Shown here one piece after another: positions 8,216 through 15,246 of a stretch of 64,000 nt of DNA. The notes under the pieces were generated by a model. It saw only the letters and a list, made by a program, of their open reading frames with translations. It was not told where the DNA came from and ran no database searches. Both the position numbers and the translations under genes were made by a program. Source of the stretch: SMYC01 sp963578475 (GTDB lineage: Bacteria; Acidobacteriota; Vicinamibacteria; Marinacidobacterales; SMYC01); NCBI GenBank assembly GCA_963578475.1, contig CAUZCL010000001.1, positions 124,001 through 188,000 of the forward strand. The letters run 5' to 3'. The number at the start of each line of letters is the position of its first letter. The first letter of the stretch is position 1.

Positions 8216-9277
8216 CTAGACCCAGCCGGCTCCCGTGAGAGTGAGCCCAGTCGTTTCCGGAAGACCGAGAAGCCGGTTCATCCACTGCACCGCGCCGCCC
8301 GCAGCGCCTTTGGTGAGATTGTCGATGACGGACATCACAGCGAAGGTCTTGCCGTCCGAGGCGACGCCGAGCTGCGCGTAATTGCTGCCGACGATGTCTT
8401 TCATGCGCGGTTCTCCTTCGACGACACGCACGAAGGGTGCTTCCGCGTAGAAGGCGTCGATCTCGGCCGCGATGTCGGCACTGGTGAGCTCGGTGCGCAG
8501 CGTGCCTTGAACAGTAACGTGGATGCCACGCGCGAACGGCCCGGAATGCGGAACGAAATGAACCGCGGGTCGAATGCCCGAGGCGCGCTCGGCGAGCGCG
8601 GTGACTTCGGGCACGTGGCGGTGCGCGAGCGGTTTATAGGAAAAGAGGTTGCTGTGGCGAAAGGGATGGTGCGTCGTCGATTTGGGCGATCCTCCGGATC
8701 CCGTGCTTCCCGTGATGCCGACCGCGTAGAGATCGGGCTCCACCATGCCAAGCTTCAACAGCGGCACGATCGCCAGAAGAAGCGCCGTCGCGAAGCAGCC
8801 GGGATGCCCTGCATGTCCCGGCCGGTCTTCGGGTAGATGCTCGGGAAGCGCGCAGGTGAAACGCGGCAATAGATCGGGAGCGCCGTGCGGCTGACCGTAG
8901 ACCGCTTCATAGGCTTCGGCACTCGTATAGCGAAAGTCCGCGGACATGTCGACGACATGTATGCCGTCGTCGCCCTTCGTCGCCTGAAGAACGTCGCTCA
9001 CGAGCGCGGCCGAAGCTCCGTGGGCCGCGGCGGAGAATACGGCCACCGGTCTGAGGGCTTCTTCGATGAGTCGCACGATGGAGTCTATCGGTTGAAAACG
9101 GTGACCTTCGAAGCTCGCGTGAAGTTGCGGGAACACGCTCTCGAGCGTCTGGTCCGCCTGACTTCCCGAGATGGCGGCTTTGAGCTCGAGGTCGGGATGC
9201 GCGCTGATGAGACGCAAGAGCTCGCCCGCGACGTAGCCGGAGCCACCGAGCACGATGGTGTCGATCCCGCGACTCAT
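8216..9277 (-). CDS. argC: N-acetyl-gamma-glutamyl-phosphate reductase ArgC
   Basis: The protein has 353 residues. It has an N-terminal NADP-binding loop (LGGSGYVAGELLRL), the catalytic Cys in AGHPGCFATA near residue 162, a GSTGSGGSPKSTTH loop, and the C-terminal NLTKGAAGGAVQ helix that closes the cofactor site. It reduces N-acetylglutamyl phosphate to the semialdehyde. The ATG at 9277 overlaps the stop of a 51-codon upstream frame (ATGA). The operon promoter with ARG boxes lies 170-210 bases upstream. Confidence 0.95.
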   Translation of the reverse strand: MSRGIDTIVLGGSGYVAGELLRLISAHPDLELKAAISGSQADQTLESVFPQLHASFEGHRFQPIDSIVRLIEEALRPVAVFSAAAHGASAALVSDVLQATKGDDGIHVVDMSADFRYTSAEAYEAVYGQPHGAPDLLPRFTCALPEHLPEDRPGHAGHPGCFATALLLAIVPLLKLGMVEPDLYAVGITGSTGSGGSPKSTTHHPFRHSNLFSYKPLAHRHVPEVTALAERASGIRPAVHFVPHSGPFARGIHVTVQGTLRTELTSADIAAEIDAFYAEAPFVRVVEGEPRMKDIVGSNYAQLGVASDGKTFAVMSVIDNLTKGAAGGAVQWMNRLLGLPETTGLTLTGAGWV

Positions 9278-9429
9278 GTGCTCACTACCGCTTGCGCGAG
9301 GTTGTTGTAAGCGTATTTATTGTTCTGGATCTGGTGGCTCAGACGGAGCTCCGGCGTCAGCCCGCAGCTCTGGGCGATAGAAACGATCTTGTCCGCGACC
9401 ACGCGTTTCATGACATCTCGGCCCGCCAC
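9274..9429 (-). CDS. small ORF (51 aa) at the head of the arg operon
   Basis: A GTG at 9429 sits six bases after a perfect Shine-Dalgarno GAGGAGG (9436-9442) and opens 51 codons that end in an ATGA overlap with argC. The product begins MAGRDVMKRVVADK and ends NNLAQAVVST. It has no signal peptide or membrane segment and only three Arg residues, so it is not an arginine-rich attenuator peptide. I do not recognise it. It may be a small operon protein, a coupling ORF for argC, or the remnant of a larger gene. Strong translation signals make expression likely. Confidence 0.6.
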   Translation of the reverse strand: MAGRDVMKRVVADKIVSIAQSCGLTPELRLSHQIQNNKYAYNNLAQAVVST

Positions 9430-9450
9430 AGCGAGCCTCCTCACAATCCA

Positions 9451-9489
9451 GACGCATAATTATTAACTCAAACCGCATAAATAGTCAAA
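9451..9489 (-). promoter_or_regulatory. tandem ArgR operator (two ARG boxes) overlapping the arg promoter
   Basis: On the minus strand the cores TGACTATTTATGCG (9487-9474) and TTAATAATTATGCG (9466-9453) each match 11 of 14 positions of the classical ARG-box core TGAATWWWWATTCA. They are offset by 21 bases, i.e. two 18-bp boxes with a 3-bp gap, the standard ArgR hexamer geometry. A sigma70-like promoter is embedded: TTGACT (9488-9483), 18-base spacer, AATAAT (9464-9459). The -35 lies in one box and the -10 in the other, so a bound repressor would block polymerase. Arginine-dependent repression is inferred; no argR lies in the window. Confidence 0.72.
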
Positions 9490-10806
9490 TTAGGAGCTTG
9501 CCACTTCGACGAGGGCCTCGTAGAAGATGCGGATAGCCGTTTCGATTTGGGCGACGGGAACACGCTCCGCGTCGCTATGCATGGAGGCCACAATCTCCGC
9601 CGAGAGCTCCATGGGAATGATGCCGTAGCTCTTGGCGCCCTTGTGGCGGAATGCGTTCGAGTCCGTGCCGTAGGGGATGAGCGTCGGAACAACGACGGCG
9701 TCAGGATGGTGCCGAACGATGGCGGATTCGAGAGCGCGGTAGAGATCCGTATCGCTCGCGGTGACGACGGTCTCTTCTGATTGGTAGGCGATTTCAACGA
9801 GGAGATCCGGATCGCCGAGTCGTATCTTGACTTCTTGAAGGAACTCGGTCGCGTCCGTCCCCGGCACGAGACGGCAATCGATCGTCGCCTCCGCGACCGA
9901 TGGAATGACATTGATCTTTACGGGATCGCCGACGCCCGATTGCAGTGTCGTCAACGACAATGTCGTGTTCTGGATGGCGTTCGTGAACTTGTTCTTCCGG
10001 AGCGATCCGAGCGTCTCGCGCATAGACTCGACGACCGGGCTCGGCGACGAGGGGAACGGCTCGGCGAGCAGACGTCCGAGCGCTCGCACGAGACGATCGT
10101 TTGGGTTCTGGTCGCTCGGCTGCGATCCGTGGCCGGCTACGCCCTCTGCTCGAATCTTGAGCCAAACGATTTGCTTCTCGGCGACGGAGATGGCGAAGAC
10201 GAGCTGATCGTTCGCATAGACGTCACGGCTTCCGAATCCACCTTCGTCGAGCACGTATTCAGGGTCGAGCTCGTCGTAGTGGTTCTCGATCATGAAGCGC
10301 GCGCCGAGCTCACCGCCAACTTCTTCATCAGCGACCGCCATCAAGACGATATCGCGGTTCAGCGGAATCTTTTGACGGTGGAGCGCCAGGAACGCGTAGA
10401 GGTGAAGCGTCCCCGTGCCTTTCATGTCCATCGCGCCGCGGCCCCAAATGTGGCCGTCCTTGCGCTCGCCGCCAAATGGGTCGACGTCCCAACGGCTCGC
10501 ATCCGCCGGCACGACGTCCATGTGATGCATGAGAAGAATCGGCTTCGCGTCTCCCGACCCTCCGAGCCGCGCGTAGAGATTCACTTTGCCGGGCGCCGAT
10601 ACGTAGCGCGTCACCGAGATCCCCTCGGCTTCGAGAATGCCTTCGAGGAAATCCGCGGTCGCGCGCACATCACCCGGAGGAACGGTGGTGTCGAACCGGA
10701 TATATTCCTGAAGCGTCCGAGCCGCTTCTTCCGCCGTTTGGCTCCAATCGACGTCTTCCCCCGTTGCGGACGCCGCAACCGCCAGCATCACCAGATAGCG
10801 CAGCAT
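9490..10806 (-). CDS. secreted M20-family metallopeptidase
   Basis: The protein has 438 residues. A short signal peptide (LRYLVMLAVAASATG) precedes an M20 catalytic domain: LMHHMDVVP near residue 93 supplies the first metal ligand, GRGAMDMKG the bridging Asp, DEEVGG the general base and second-metal ligand, and ASMHSDAERV the last His. The dimerisation domain contains GVAGHGSQP. Relatives include carboxypeptidases, dipeptidases and amino-acid deacetylases; a secreted peptidase is most likely. It ends immediately before the arg operon promoter, and its start lies 24 bases from a palindromic repeat element. Confidence 0.86.
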   Translation of the reverse strand: MLRYLVMLAVAASATGEDVDWSQTAEEAARTLQEYIRFDTTVPPGDVRATADFLEGILEAEGISVTRYVSAPGKVNLYARLGGSGDAKPILLMHHMDVVPADASRWDVDPFGGERKDGHIWGRGAMDMKGTGTLHLYAFLALHRQKIPLNRDIVLMAVADEEVGGELGARFMIENHYDELDPEYVLDEGGFGSRDVYANDQLVFAISVAEKQIVWLKIRAEGVAGHGSQPSDQNPNDRLVRALGRLLAEPFPSSPSPVVESMRETLGSLRKNKFTNAIQNTTLSLTTLQSGVGDPVKINVIPSVAEATIDCRLVPGTDATEFLQEVKIRLGDPDLLVEIAYQSEETVVTASDTDLYRALESAIVRHHPDAVVVPTLIPYGTDSNAFRHKGAKSYGIIPMELSAEIVASMHSDAERVPVAQIETAIRIFYEALVEVASS

Positions 10807-10829
10807 GACAATCCCTTCCCTCTAACCTT

Positions 10830-11040
10830 CAGGTTTTAGCAAGATCAATATTAGGAAAAGCGTAACGCAAAGGCGCAAAGGAAAAGAAAGGAAAAAACTC
10901 CACTCACGCGAAAACGCAGGCCCAAACCGGGGCGACAGGAGCATCTTCTCTCATTTTCTTTTTCTTGTTCTTCTTTGCGCCTTTGCGGCTTTGCGGCTTT
11001 GCGTTACGCTTTTCTTAATAATGATCCAAGCTGAAACCTG
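10830..11040. repeat. 211-bp palindromic (MITE-like) element with CGCAAAG units
   Basis: The left arm begins CAGGTTTTAGCAAGATCA at 10830. The right arm, read from 11040 on the other strand, begins CAGGTTTCAGCTTGGATCA. Both continue as TATTA(G/A)GAAAAGCGTAACGCAAAG. The right arm has two extra CCGCAAAG octamers before the final GCGCAAAG. About 50 bp per arm pair almost completely around a 90-base spacer rich in A and G. No transposase frame is inside. It fills the gap between two minus-strand genes and would form a long hairpin in a transcript. I see no clear target-site duplication. Confidence 0.75.
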
Positions 11041-11058
11041 GCTAGATAGCTAGACAGG

Positions 11059-11799
11059 CTAGTCGTAGTATTCGGGCGCTTTGCGGAGAGAGTTCCACTG
11101 CGCCGGGTCGTGTCCGTAAACGAGCCAAGCGTTCTTCGAGGCCGTGATGTCCAACAGGCGTTTCGCGCTGGCGCGGACGAGCTTTTCGTCCCAAGCACCT
11201 GTGAAACGGTCTTGCTCGATCTCCTCGGCGCGGTTGATAGCGTCGCCGGCGAGAACGACGGGGCCCGTGTGGTCGAGCTGTAGCAAGAAGGCGAGGTGTC
11301 CCGGAGAATGGCCGGGGGTCAGGAGGATGGTGACGCCCAGCCAAAGCTCGGTGTCATCATCGATCTCGATATAGGAGGCGTTCTCGGGCCACGCCATCCG
11401 CGGCTTGCCTCCGAAGTAGCGGGGCCTTCCCATCGCCCGCTCCGCTTTCCCAATCACGACCGTGGCATCGGGAAACTCGTGCATGCGGCCGATGTGGTCG
11501 ATATCCCCATGCGTCAATACCAAATGGGTCACGTCTTTCGGCTCATAGCCGATCGTCTTTAGCTGTGTTTTTGGAAAGTTTTCGGAGGTGAGCTTCAAAA
11601 GGCGGCCGAATGCGTCGAGGCCGTCCGCTTTCGTGGCTTTTTCGGCGTCCTCCTCGTACCAGGGGGGGAAGCCGGCGTCTATCAGGATTTTCTCGCCCGT
11701 CGGCATGTCGAGGAAGTAGCCTTGGATGCCGATGATGCGACCGTTCTCATGAACTTGAAAGAGGCCGTAATCGAAAACATAGAGCCGAAGCGCAGACAC
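11059..11799 (-). CDS. MBL-fold hydrolase, AHL-lactonase-like
   Basis: The protein has 246 residues with a GTG start and no signal peptide. The metallo-beta-lactamase motif is LTHGDIDHIG near residue 95: His-x-Asp-x-Asp-His, where the second His of the usual HxHxDH is Asp, a known subclass. Further ligands are the His in TPGHSPGH, the Asp in LAGDAIN and the His in VYGHDP. The overall order resembles N-acyl-homoserine-lactonase-type proteins. The natural substrate could be a lactone or another ester; no quorum-sensing gene is nearby. Confidence 0.82.
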   Translation of the reverse strand: MSALRLYVFDYGLFQVHENGRIIGIQGYFLDMPTGEKILIDAGFPPWYEEDAEKATKADGLDAFGRLLKLTSENFPKTQLKTIGYEPKDVTHLVLTHGDIDHIGRMHEFPDATVVIGKAERAMGRPRYFGGKPRMAWPENASYIEIDDDTELWLGVTILLTPGHSPGHLAFLLQLDHTGPVVLAGDAINRAEEIEQDRFTGAWDEKLVRASAKRLLDITASKNAWLVYGHDPAQWNSLRKAPEYYD

Positions 11800-11824
11800 G
11801 ACGCCATCGTATCTCGTGACGCGT

Positions 11825-12730
11825 TCAGCTGTCGATGGGAAGTTTCATCGCTCGAGCGAGCTCGCGAAGTTTGTTCTGCACCTTTCGCGCGTTTTGCGGG
11901 CCCATGCGAAGAAGCTGTTTTTGGGCGGGTGGAAGAACTTCGAGACGGCGGTCGACATAGGTGTAGTTCACGCTGTCGGAGTTGAGCGCAATCCGCCCTG
12001 CCACCACCGGTGTGCGCAGCAGTGTGTCGATGGCTTTGACGAAGATAGCCTCGAAAGGCTGGTCGAGATATCCGAGCTCTCTATAGGCCTCGAGCGCCAA
12101 GGGTAACGTCTTCTGATAGAGCTCCGCGACGCCTGCAGCGCTCAGGGATTCGAGCCCGGCAACGAGCACATCGTAGCGGTGGTAGCTCCGGGGGTCGACG
12201 AAAACCTGCGGAGGGCGATGGACGACCTCGTAGGGCTCGTCAGGCGCGAGATAGGGAAAGTGCCGCGCGGGATGGTCGCCCTCGGCGACGTTGACGATCG
12301 CGGTGACGATTTTCCGCACGAGCTCGTCGCTCATTAATAATGATGTCATCGCCGGGTGCCGCGACAGCCCCGCGAGAAACTCCCGAACGAAAGCGTCGCT
12401 TCGAGATAACGGGGGGAGGTCGACCTCGGGCTCCTCGGGCTCGACCTCCGCAGGCTGAGCAGGTTCGGGCGCCACCTCGGCGAGTGCCTCTTCAGCAGGT
12501 GCGGAGCTACGCGTCGGCGGCACGTTCACCCCGTGTTCGGAGAACAGCCAGTAAAGGCCGAACCCAGCGACGAGTGCCAGGGCGGCAGCGACGAAAAGCG
12601 GCCATGACGCTGAAGACGACGAGCTTGACAGGCTCGAATAGCTATCTTCGTCGGGCGGGGCTATTTCACGCGGCTCGGGCCCACCGTTCTCGTCCGCATT
12701 GCGGAAGTCTCGATCATCCCAGTCAGTCAT
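11825..12730 (-). CDS. DUF3014 domain protein with one membrane segment
   Basis: The protein has 301 residues: an acidic, Ser-rich cytoplasmic N-terminus of about 42 residues, one membrane helix (WPLFVAAALALVAGFGLYWLF), a Pro/Glu-rich linker of some 50 residues, then a globular part beginning PPLSRSDAFVREFLAGLS. That part, with VDPRSYHRYDVLVAGLESL and a Leu-rich C-terminal helix pair, matches the uncharacterised DUF3014 family. The architecture implies a periplasmic domain tethered to the inner membrane. Function is unknown. Confidence 0.78.
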   Translation of the reverse strand: MTDWDDRDFRNADENGGPEPREIAPPDEDSYSSLSSSSSSASWPLFVAAALALVAGFGLYWLFSEHGVNVPPTRSSAPAEEALAEVAPEPAQPAEVEPEEPEVDLPPLSRSDAFVREFLAGLSRHPAMTSLLMSDELVRKIVTAIVNVAEGDHPARHFPYLAPDEPYEVVHRPPQVFVDPRSYHRYDVLVAGLESLSAAGVAELYQKTLPLALEAYRELGYLDQPFEAIFVKAIDTLLRTPVVAGRIALNSDSVNYTYVDRRLEVLPPAQKQLLRMGPQNARKVQNKLRELARAMKLPIDS

Positions 12731-12883
12731 GACGCCGCTCCCCTTGAGCGTGTTCCCTTCATGCTAGACCGCTCCTGGCGCGGACGCAATTCCAGCGCGG
12801 AGTTTGCGTTCGAGATGAAAACAGCGACAACAGACAAAACTGTACCAGCTGAATCTCGGGAATTTCCGAAAGGGGACCTTACC

Positions 12884-13104
12884 GTGTTGAACAACGTTAT
12901 GCGTGCCGCGCGGCTCTGTGCTTCGGCGTCTCGGTGGCGGCGCTCGCCGACACAAAACTTGAAATCCAACACACCAATGCGGGCAAGCCGGCCGAGTCGC
13001 AGACCGTCATGATCACCACTGGGAAGGTTCGGATGGATCAGTCGCAGGCGGGGGACACCGTCCTTTTGTTCCACCAGAGCGCAAACACGGTGCCACCCTT
13101 GTAG
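12884..13104 (+). pseudogene. 5' fragment of a small secreted protein (DUF4412-like)
   Basis: After an AAAGGGGACC ribosome-binding sequence, the plus strand reads a signal peptide split over two frames (MRAARLC, then CFGVSVAALADTKLEIQ) with a frameshift near 12915. It then reads HTNAGKPAESQTVMITTGKV and DQSQAGDTVLLFHQSANT. This resembles the N-terminus of secreted DUF4412-type proteins. The match stops at about 13085, where sequence belonging to a tricorn-type gene on the opposite strand begins; the stop at 13102 is accidental. Family assignment is tentative; truncation and frameshift are clear. Confidence 0.5.
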
Positions 13105-13640
13105 CGTTTCGTGACGTTGCGATGGAATGCCGGACGCACGAAATAGAGCGATTGACCGGAGGCGTCATAGCTTCCTTCGGTAGCCTGGCTGAGCGGGATA
13201 CGCTAGCGCATACCGGTGCCGATATCGAGGGCGACGAGCTGCGGGTTCGGAAGCGTCGCGTAGTGGGTCGTCGTATAGACGAGCTTGCCGCCAGGTGTCC
13301 ACGTCGTCGCGCGCGACGATTCGGCTTCGTAAGAGCGTCGAACGGGAAGCCCGCCGTCGACCGGCATCGTGTAGAGCTCGACCGGGCCTTCGTAGCGCGC
13401 CGTGAAGGCGAGCACAGAACCGTCTGGAGAGATCCTAGGATGGGACTCCTCTCCGGGATGCGTCGTTAAACGCCGAGCGACGCCCCCGGCGGTCCCAACA
13501 CTCCAGAGGTCGCCTTCCGCTGCGAACACGACGGAGTCGCCGTGAAGGGCGGGATAGCGGTAGAAGCCTTTCTGTGGCTCGGCGGCTACGAGCCCGCAAA
13601 CGAAAAGCGCGCAACAAGCGATGTACAAGGGTCGACGCAT
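13084..13640 (-). pseudogene. N-terminal fragment of a tricorn-type peptidase
   Basis: ATG 13640 follows AGGAGG by six bases and opens a signal peptide (RRPLYIACCALFVCGLVAAE). The frame continues with beta-propeller repeats: FYRYPALHGDSVVFAAEGDL, RISPDGSVLAFTARYEG and TWTPGGKLVYTT. A TAG at 13203-13205 interrupts the frame, but the same frame continues IPLSQATEGSYDASGQSL and KRYKGGTV up to about 13084. So there is one nonsense codon and then loss of roughly 850 C-terminal residues, including the PDZ and protease domains. The break joins it tail to tail with the fragment at 12884-13104. Confidence 0.8.
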
Positions 13641-13749
13641 GTTCATCCTCCTGATAGAAGGTTCTCGCGCCATACCATCCGACTCCGTCCCGGACGCCAC
13701 CAGGTGTAAAAAAGCCGTGCTGTGTGCAACATCGCTACATCATAGATTG

Positions 13750-13761
13750 ACATCATGATGT
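13750..13761. promoter_or_regulatory. putative operator of the vapBC pair
   Basis: ACATCATGATGT is a perfect 12-bp palindrome 21 bases before the antitoxin ATG. A second half site (ACATCAT) lies 15 bases further upstream. Antitoxins of the ribbon-helix-helix class bind such palindromes to repress their own operon. Binding is inferred from position and symmetry only. Confidence 0.5.
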
Positions 13762-13782
13762 TACTGGAGTAGGATCTCGAAT

Positions 13783-14025
13783 ATGAGAACGACCGTCACT
13801 ATTCAAGACGAAGCGTTGGCCTTATGTAAAGACAAAGCTCAGCAGAAAGGGATCTCGCTAGGTGAGGCAATCACTGAGGCGATACTTGCCACGTACCGAG
13901 ACTCGCCAGAAAAGGCTCGTTCCCGACGCTTCACGCTCCCCGTTTCCGGTAAAAGAGGCTTGCGCTCTGGCGTAGACCTAGACTCGAACGCCGGGCTCGA
14001 AGACGTCATGGAACAACGCCGGTGA
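13783..14025 (+). CDS. vapB: ribbon-helix-helix antitoxin (VapB type)
   Basis: The protein has 80 residues. The first 40 form a ribbon-helix-helix: strand MRTTVTIQDE, then helices ALALCKDKAQQKG and SLGEAITEAILATY. This is the DNA-binding and dimerisation part. The basic and then acidic C-terminal tail, ending DSNAGLEDVMEQRR, would wrap the toxin. It precedes the PIN-domain toxin with a four-base overlap, the normal antitoxin-toxin order. Confidence 0.82.
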   Translation: MRTTVTIQDEALALCKDKAQQKGISLGEAITEAILATYRDSPEKARSRRFTLPVSGKRGLRSGVDLDSNAGLEDVMEQRR

Positions 14026-14477
14026 ACCTGCTAGATGTCAACGTCCTTATCTATTCTTTCAGGCGAGATTCGGAGCGACACGGCATGTTCCGAGCCTGGT
14101 TGTTAGAGCTCGTGAACGCGGATACGGCTTTCGCGATTTCTGAACAGGTGCTCACAAGCGTCATTCGCATCACCACGCATCCGAGAATCTTCAAAGAGCC
14201 AACGGCGCTCGGAGAGGCGATTGCGTTCACCGAGTCGATACAGCAGCACCCAAACTGCCGCGTCGTACGCTCTTCACCCAAGCATTGGTCCTCTTTTGTT
14301 CGACTCTGCAAAACCACGAACGCGAAAGCCAACCTGGTCACAGACGCCTGGTTCGCTGCTCTTGCGATCGAATCGGGCTGCACGTGGATCACAACGGATC
14401 GTGATTTCGCGCGCTTCCCCGGGCTCACATGGCAGCATCCTCTCGACCATTCGGCCGCCATCGAGAATCCTACATAG
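14022..14477 (+). CDS. vapC: PIN-domain toxin VapC
   Basis: The protein has 151 residues and starts at GTG 14022 inside the antitoxin stop. PIN acidic residues are present: Asp5 in LLDVNVLIY, Glu near 41 in ISEQVL, Asp near 107 in VTDAWFAAL, and Asp near 125 in TTDRDF. VapC toxins are Mg-dependent RNases cutting tRNA or rRNA. All four acidic positions are kept, so it should be active and held by the partner. It sits in a region of broken genes, a common place for mobile toxin-antitoxin pairs. Confidence 0.88.
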   Translation: MNLLDVNVLIYSFRRDSERHGMFRAWLLELVNADTAFAISEQVLTSVIRITTHPRIFKEPTALGEAIAFTESIQQHPNCRVVRSSPKHWSSFVRLCKTTNAKANLVTDAWFAALAIESGCTWITTDRDFARFPGLTWQHPLDHSAAIENPT

Positions 14478-14491
14478 CCTCCTACCTTGGT

Positions 14492-14617
14492 CTATTGGAC
14501 CGGACGAACCTCCATCTCGTAAATCTCTTCCAAAAGCCAGGGGTACTCCCCGTACGGTTTCGCCTCGGGCCAGATCTCGTCCAAGGTGTCGCCGTCGTAG
14601 AGGACACCGTTTTTCAT
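14492..14617 (-). pseudogene. C-terminal remnant of a second amidohydrolase
   Basis: The minus strand from about 14617 reads VHMKNGVLYDGDTLDEIWP and ends with ..EVRPVQ at TAG 14494-14492. The MKNG-LYDGDTLDEIWP motif closes many secreted imidazolonepropionase-like amidohydrolases. Nothing upstream on this strand continues the match; the DUF427 gene on the other strand begins there. Only about 42 residues of a protein of over 1000 or of 450 residues survive. Confidence 0.6.
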
Positions 14618-14691
14618 GTGAACTTCCAAATGGGTGACGAACGATCTCACAGTTTCCTCGAAGCGCCGTGAAGATGTATCGTGAGGGCCTC

Positions 14692-15240
14692 ATGGATGAC
14701 GCGATACAGCGCGCGCGCGACAAGTGGCACTACCGTGGCCAAGTGCGTCCCGAGTTCGCCGAGACTCCGAAGGACGGACAGGAATCCGTATGGGACTACC
14801 CACGGCCGCCAAGACTGGAGGCCGATCGGCGCGAGGTGCGGGTGCTTTTTCGGGACACGCTTATCGCGTCGAGCGTCAATGCTTTGCGCGTGATGGAGAC
14901 CGCGAGCCCACCCACATTTTATGTGCCCCCATCCGACATTCAGATGGCCTATATCGAGAAAGGCGTCGGGAGCTCGTCATGCGAGTGGAAGGGCGAGACG
15001 CAATACTGGTCCGTCCGTGTCGGCGAGGATGTGTTCTTGGAGAACGTAGGCTGGAGCTACCCGGAGCCACTTGATGGGTTCGAGAGGCTTCGAGGCTTTC
15101 TCTCGTTTTATCCCGGGCGGCTCACTTGCATCGTGGGCGGCGAGCAAGTGTACGCGCAGCCTGGTGGATTCTATGGTGGCTGGGCCACGTCGGACGTTCT
15201 TGGTCCCTTCAAAGGTGCCCCGGGAACAGAGTGGTGGTGA
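14692..15240 (+). CDS. DUF427 domain protein
   Basis: ATG 14692, preceded by GTGAGGG, was preferred over ATG 14668 because it begins with a family-like MDDAIQRARDKWHYRGQ. The 182-residue product has a short N-terminal helix and the DUF427 beta core: DRREVRVLFRDTLIASS, ETASPPTFYVPPSDI, then GWSYPEPLDGFERLRGFLSF and DVFLENVGW. DUF427 proteins are small, cytoplasmic and uncharacterised. It is transcribed toward the P1 peptidase gene, with seven bases between them. Confidence 0.82.
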   Translation: MDDAIQRARDKWHYRGQVRPEFAETPKDGQESVWDYPRPPRLEADRREVRVLFRDTLIASSVNALRVMETASPPTFYVPPSDIQMAYIEKGVGSSSCEWKGETQYWSVRVGEDVFLENVGWSYPEPLDGFERLRGFLSFYPGRLTCIVGGEQVYAQPGGFYGGWATSDVLGPFKGAPGTEWW

Positions 15241-15246
15241 CGTGGC

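Noticed and set aside
9274..9429. Arginine attenuation leader peptide
   Set aside because: Only three Arg codons in 51, not clustered, and no terminator/antiterminator pair before argC.
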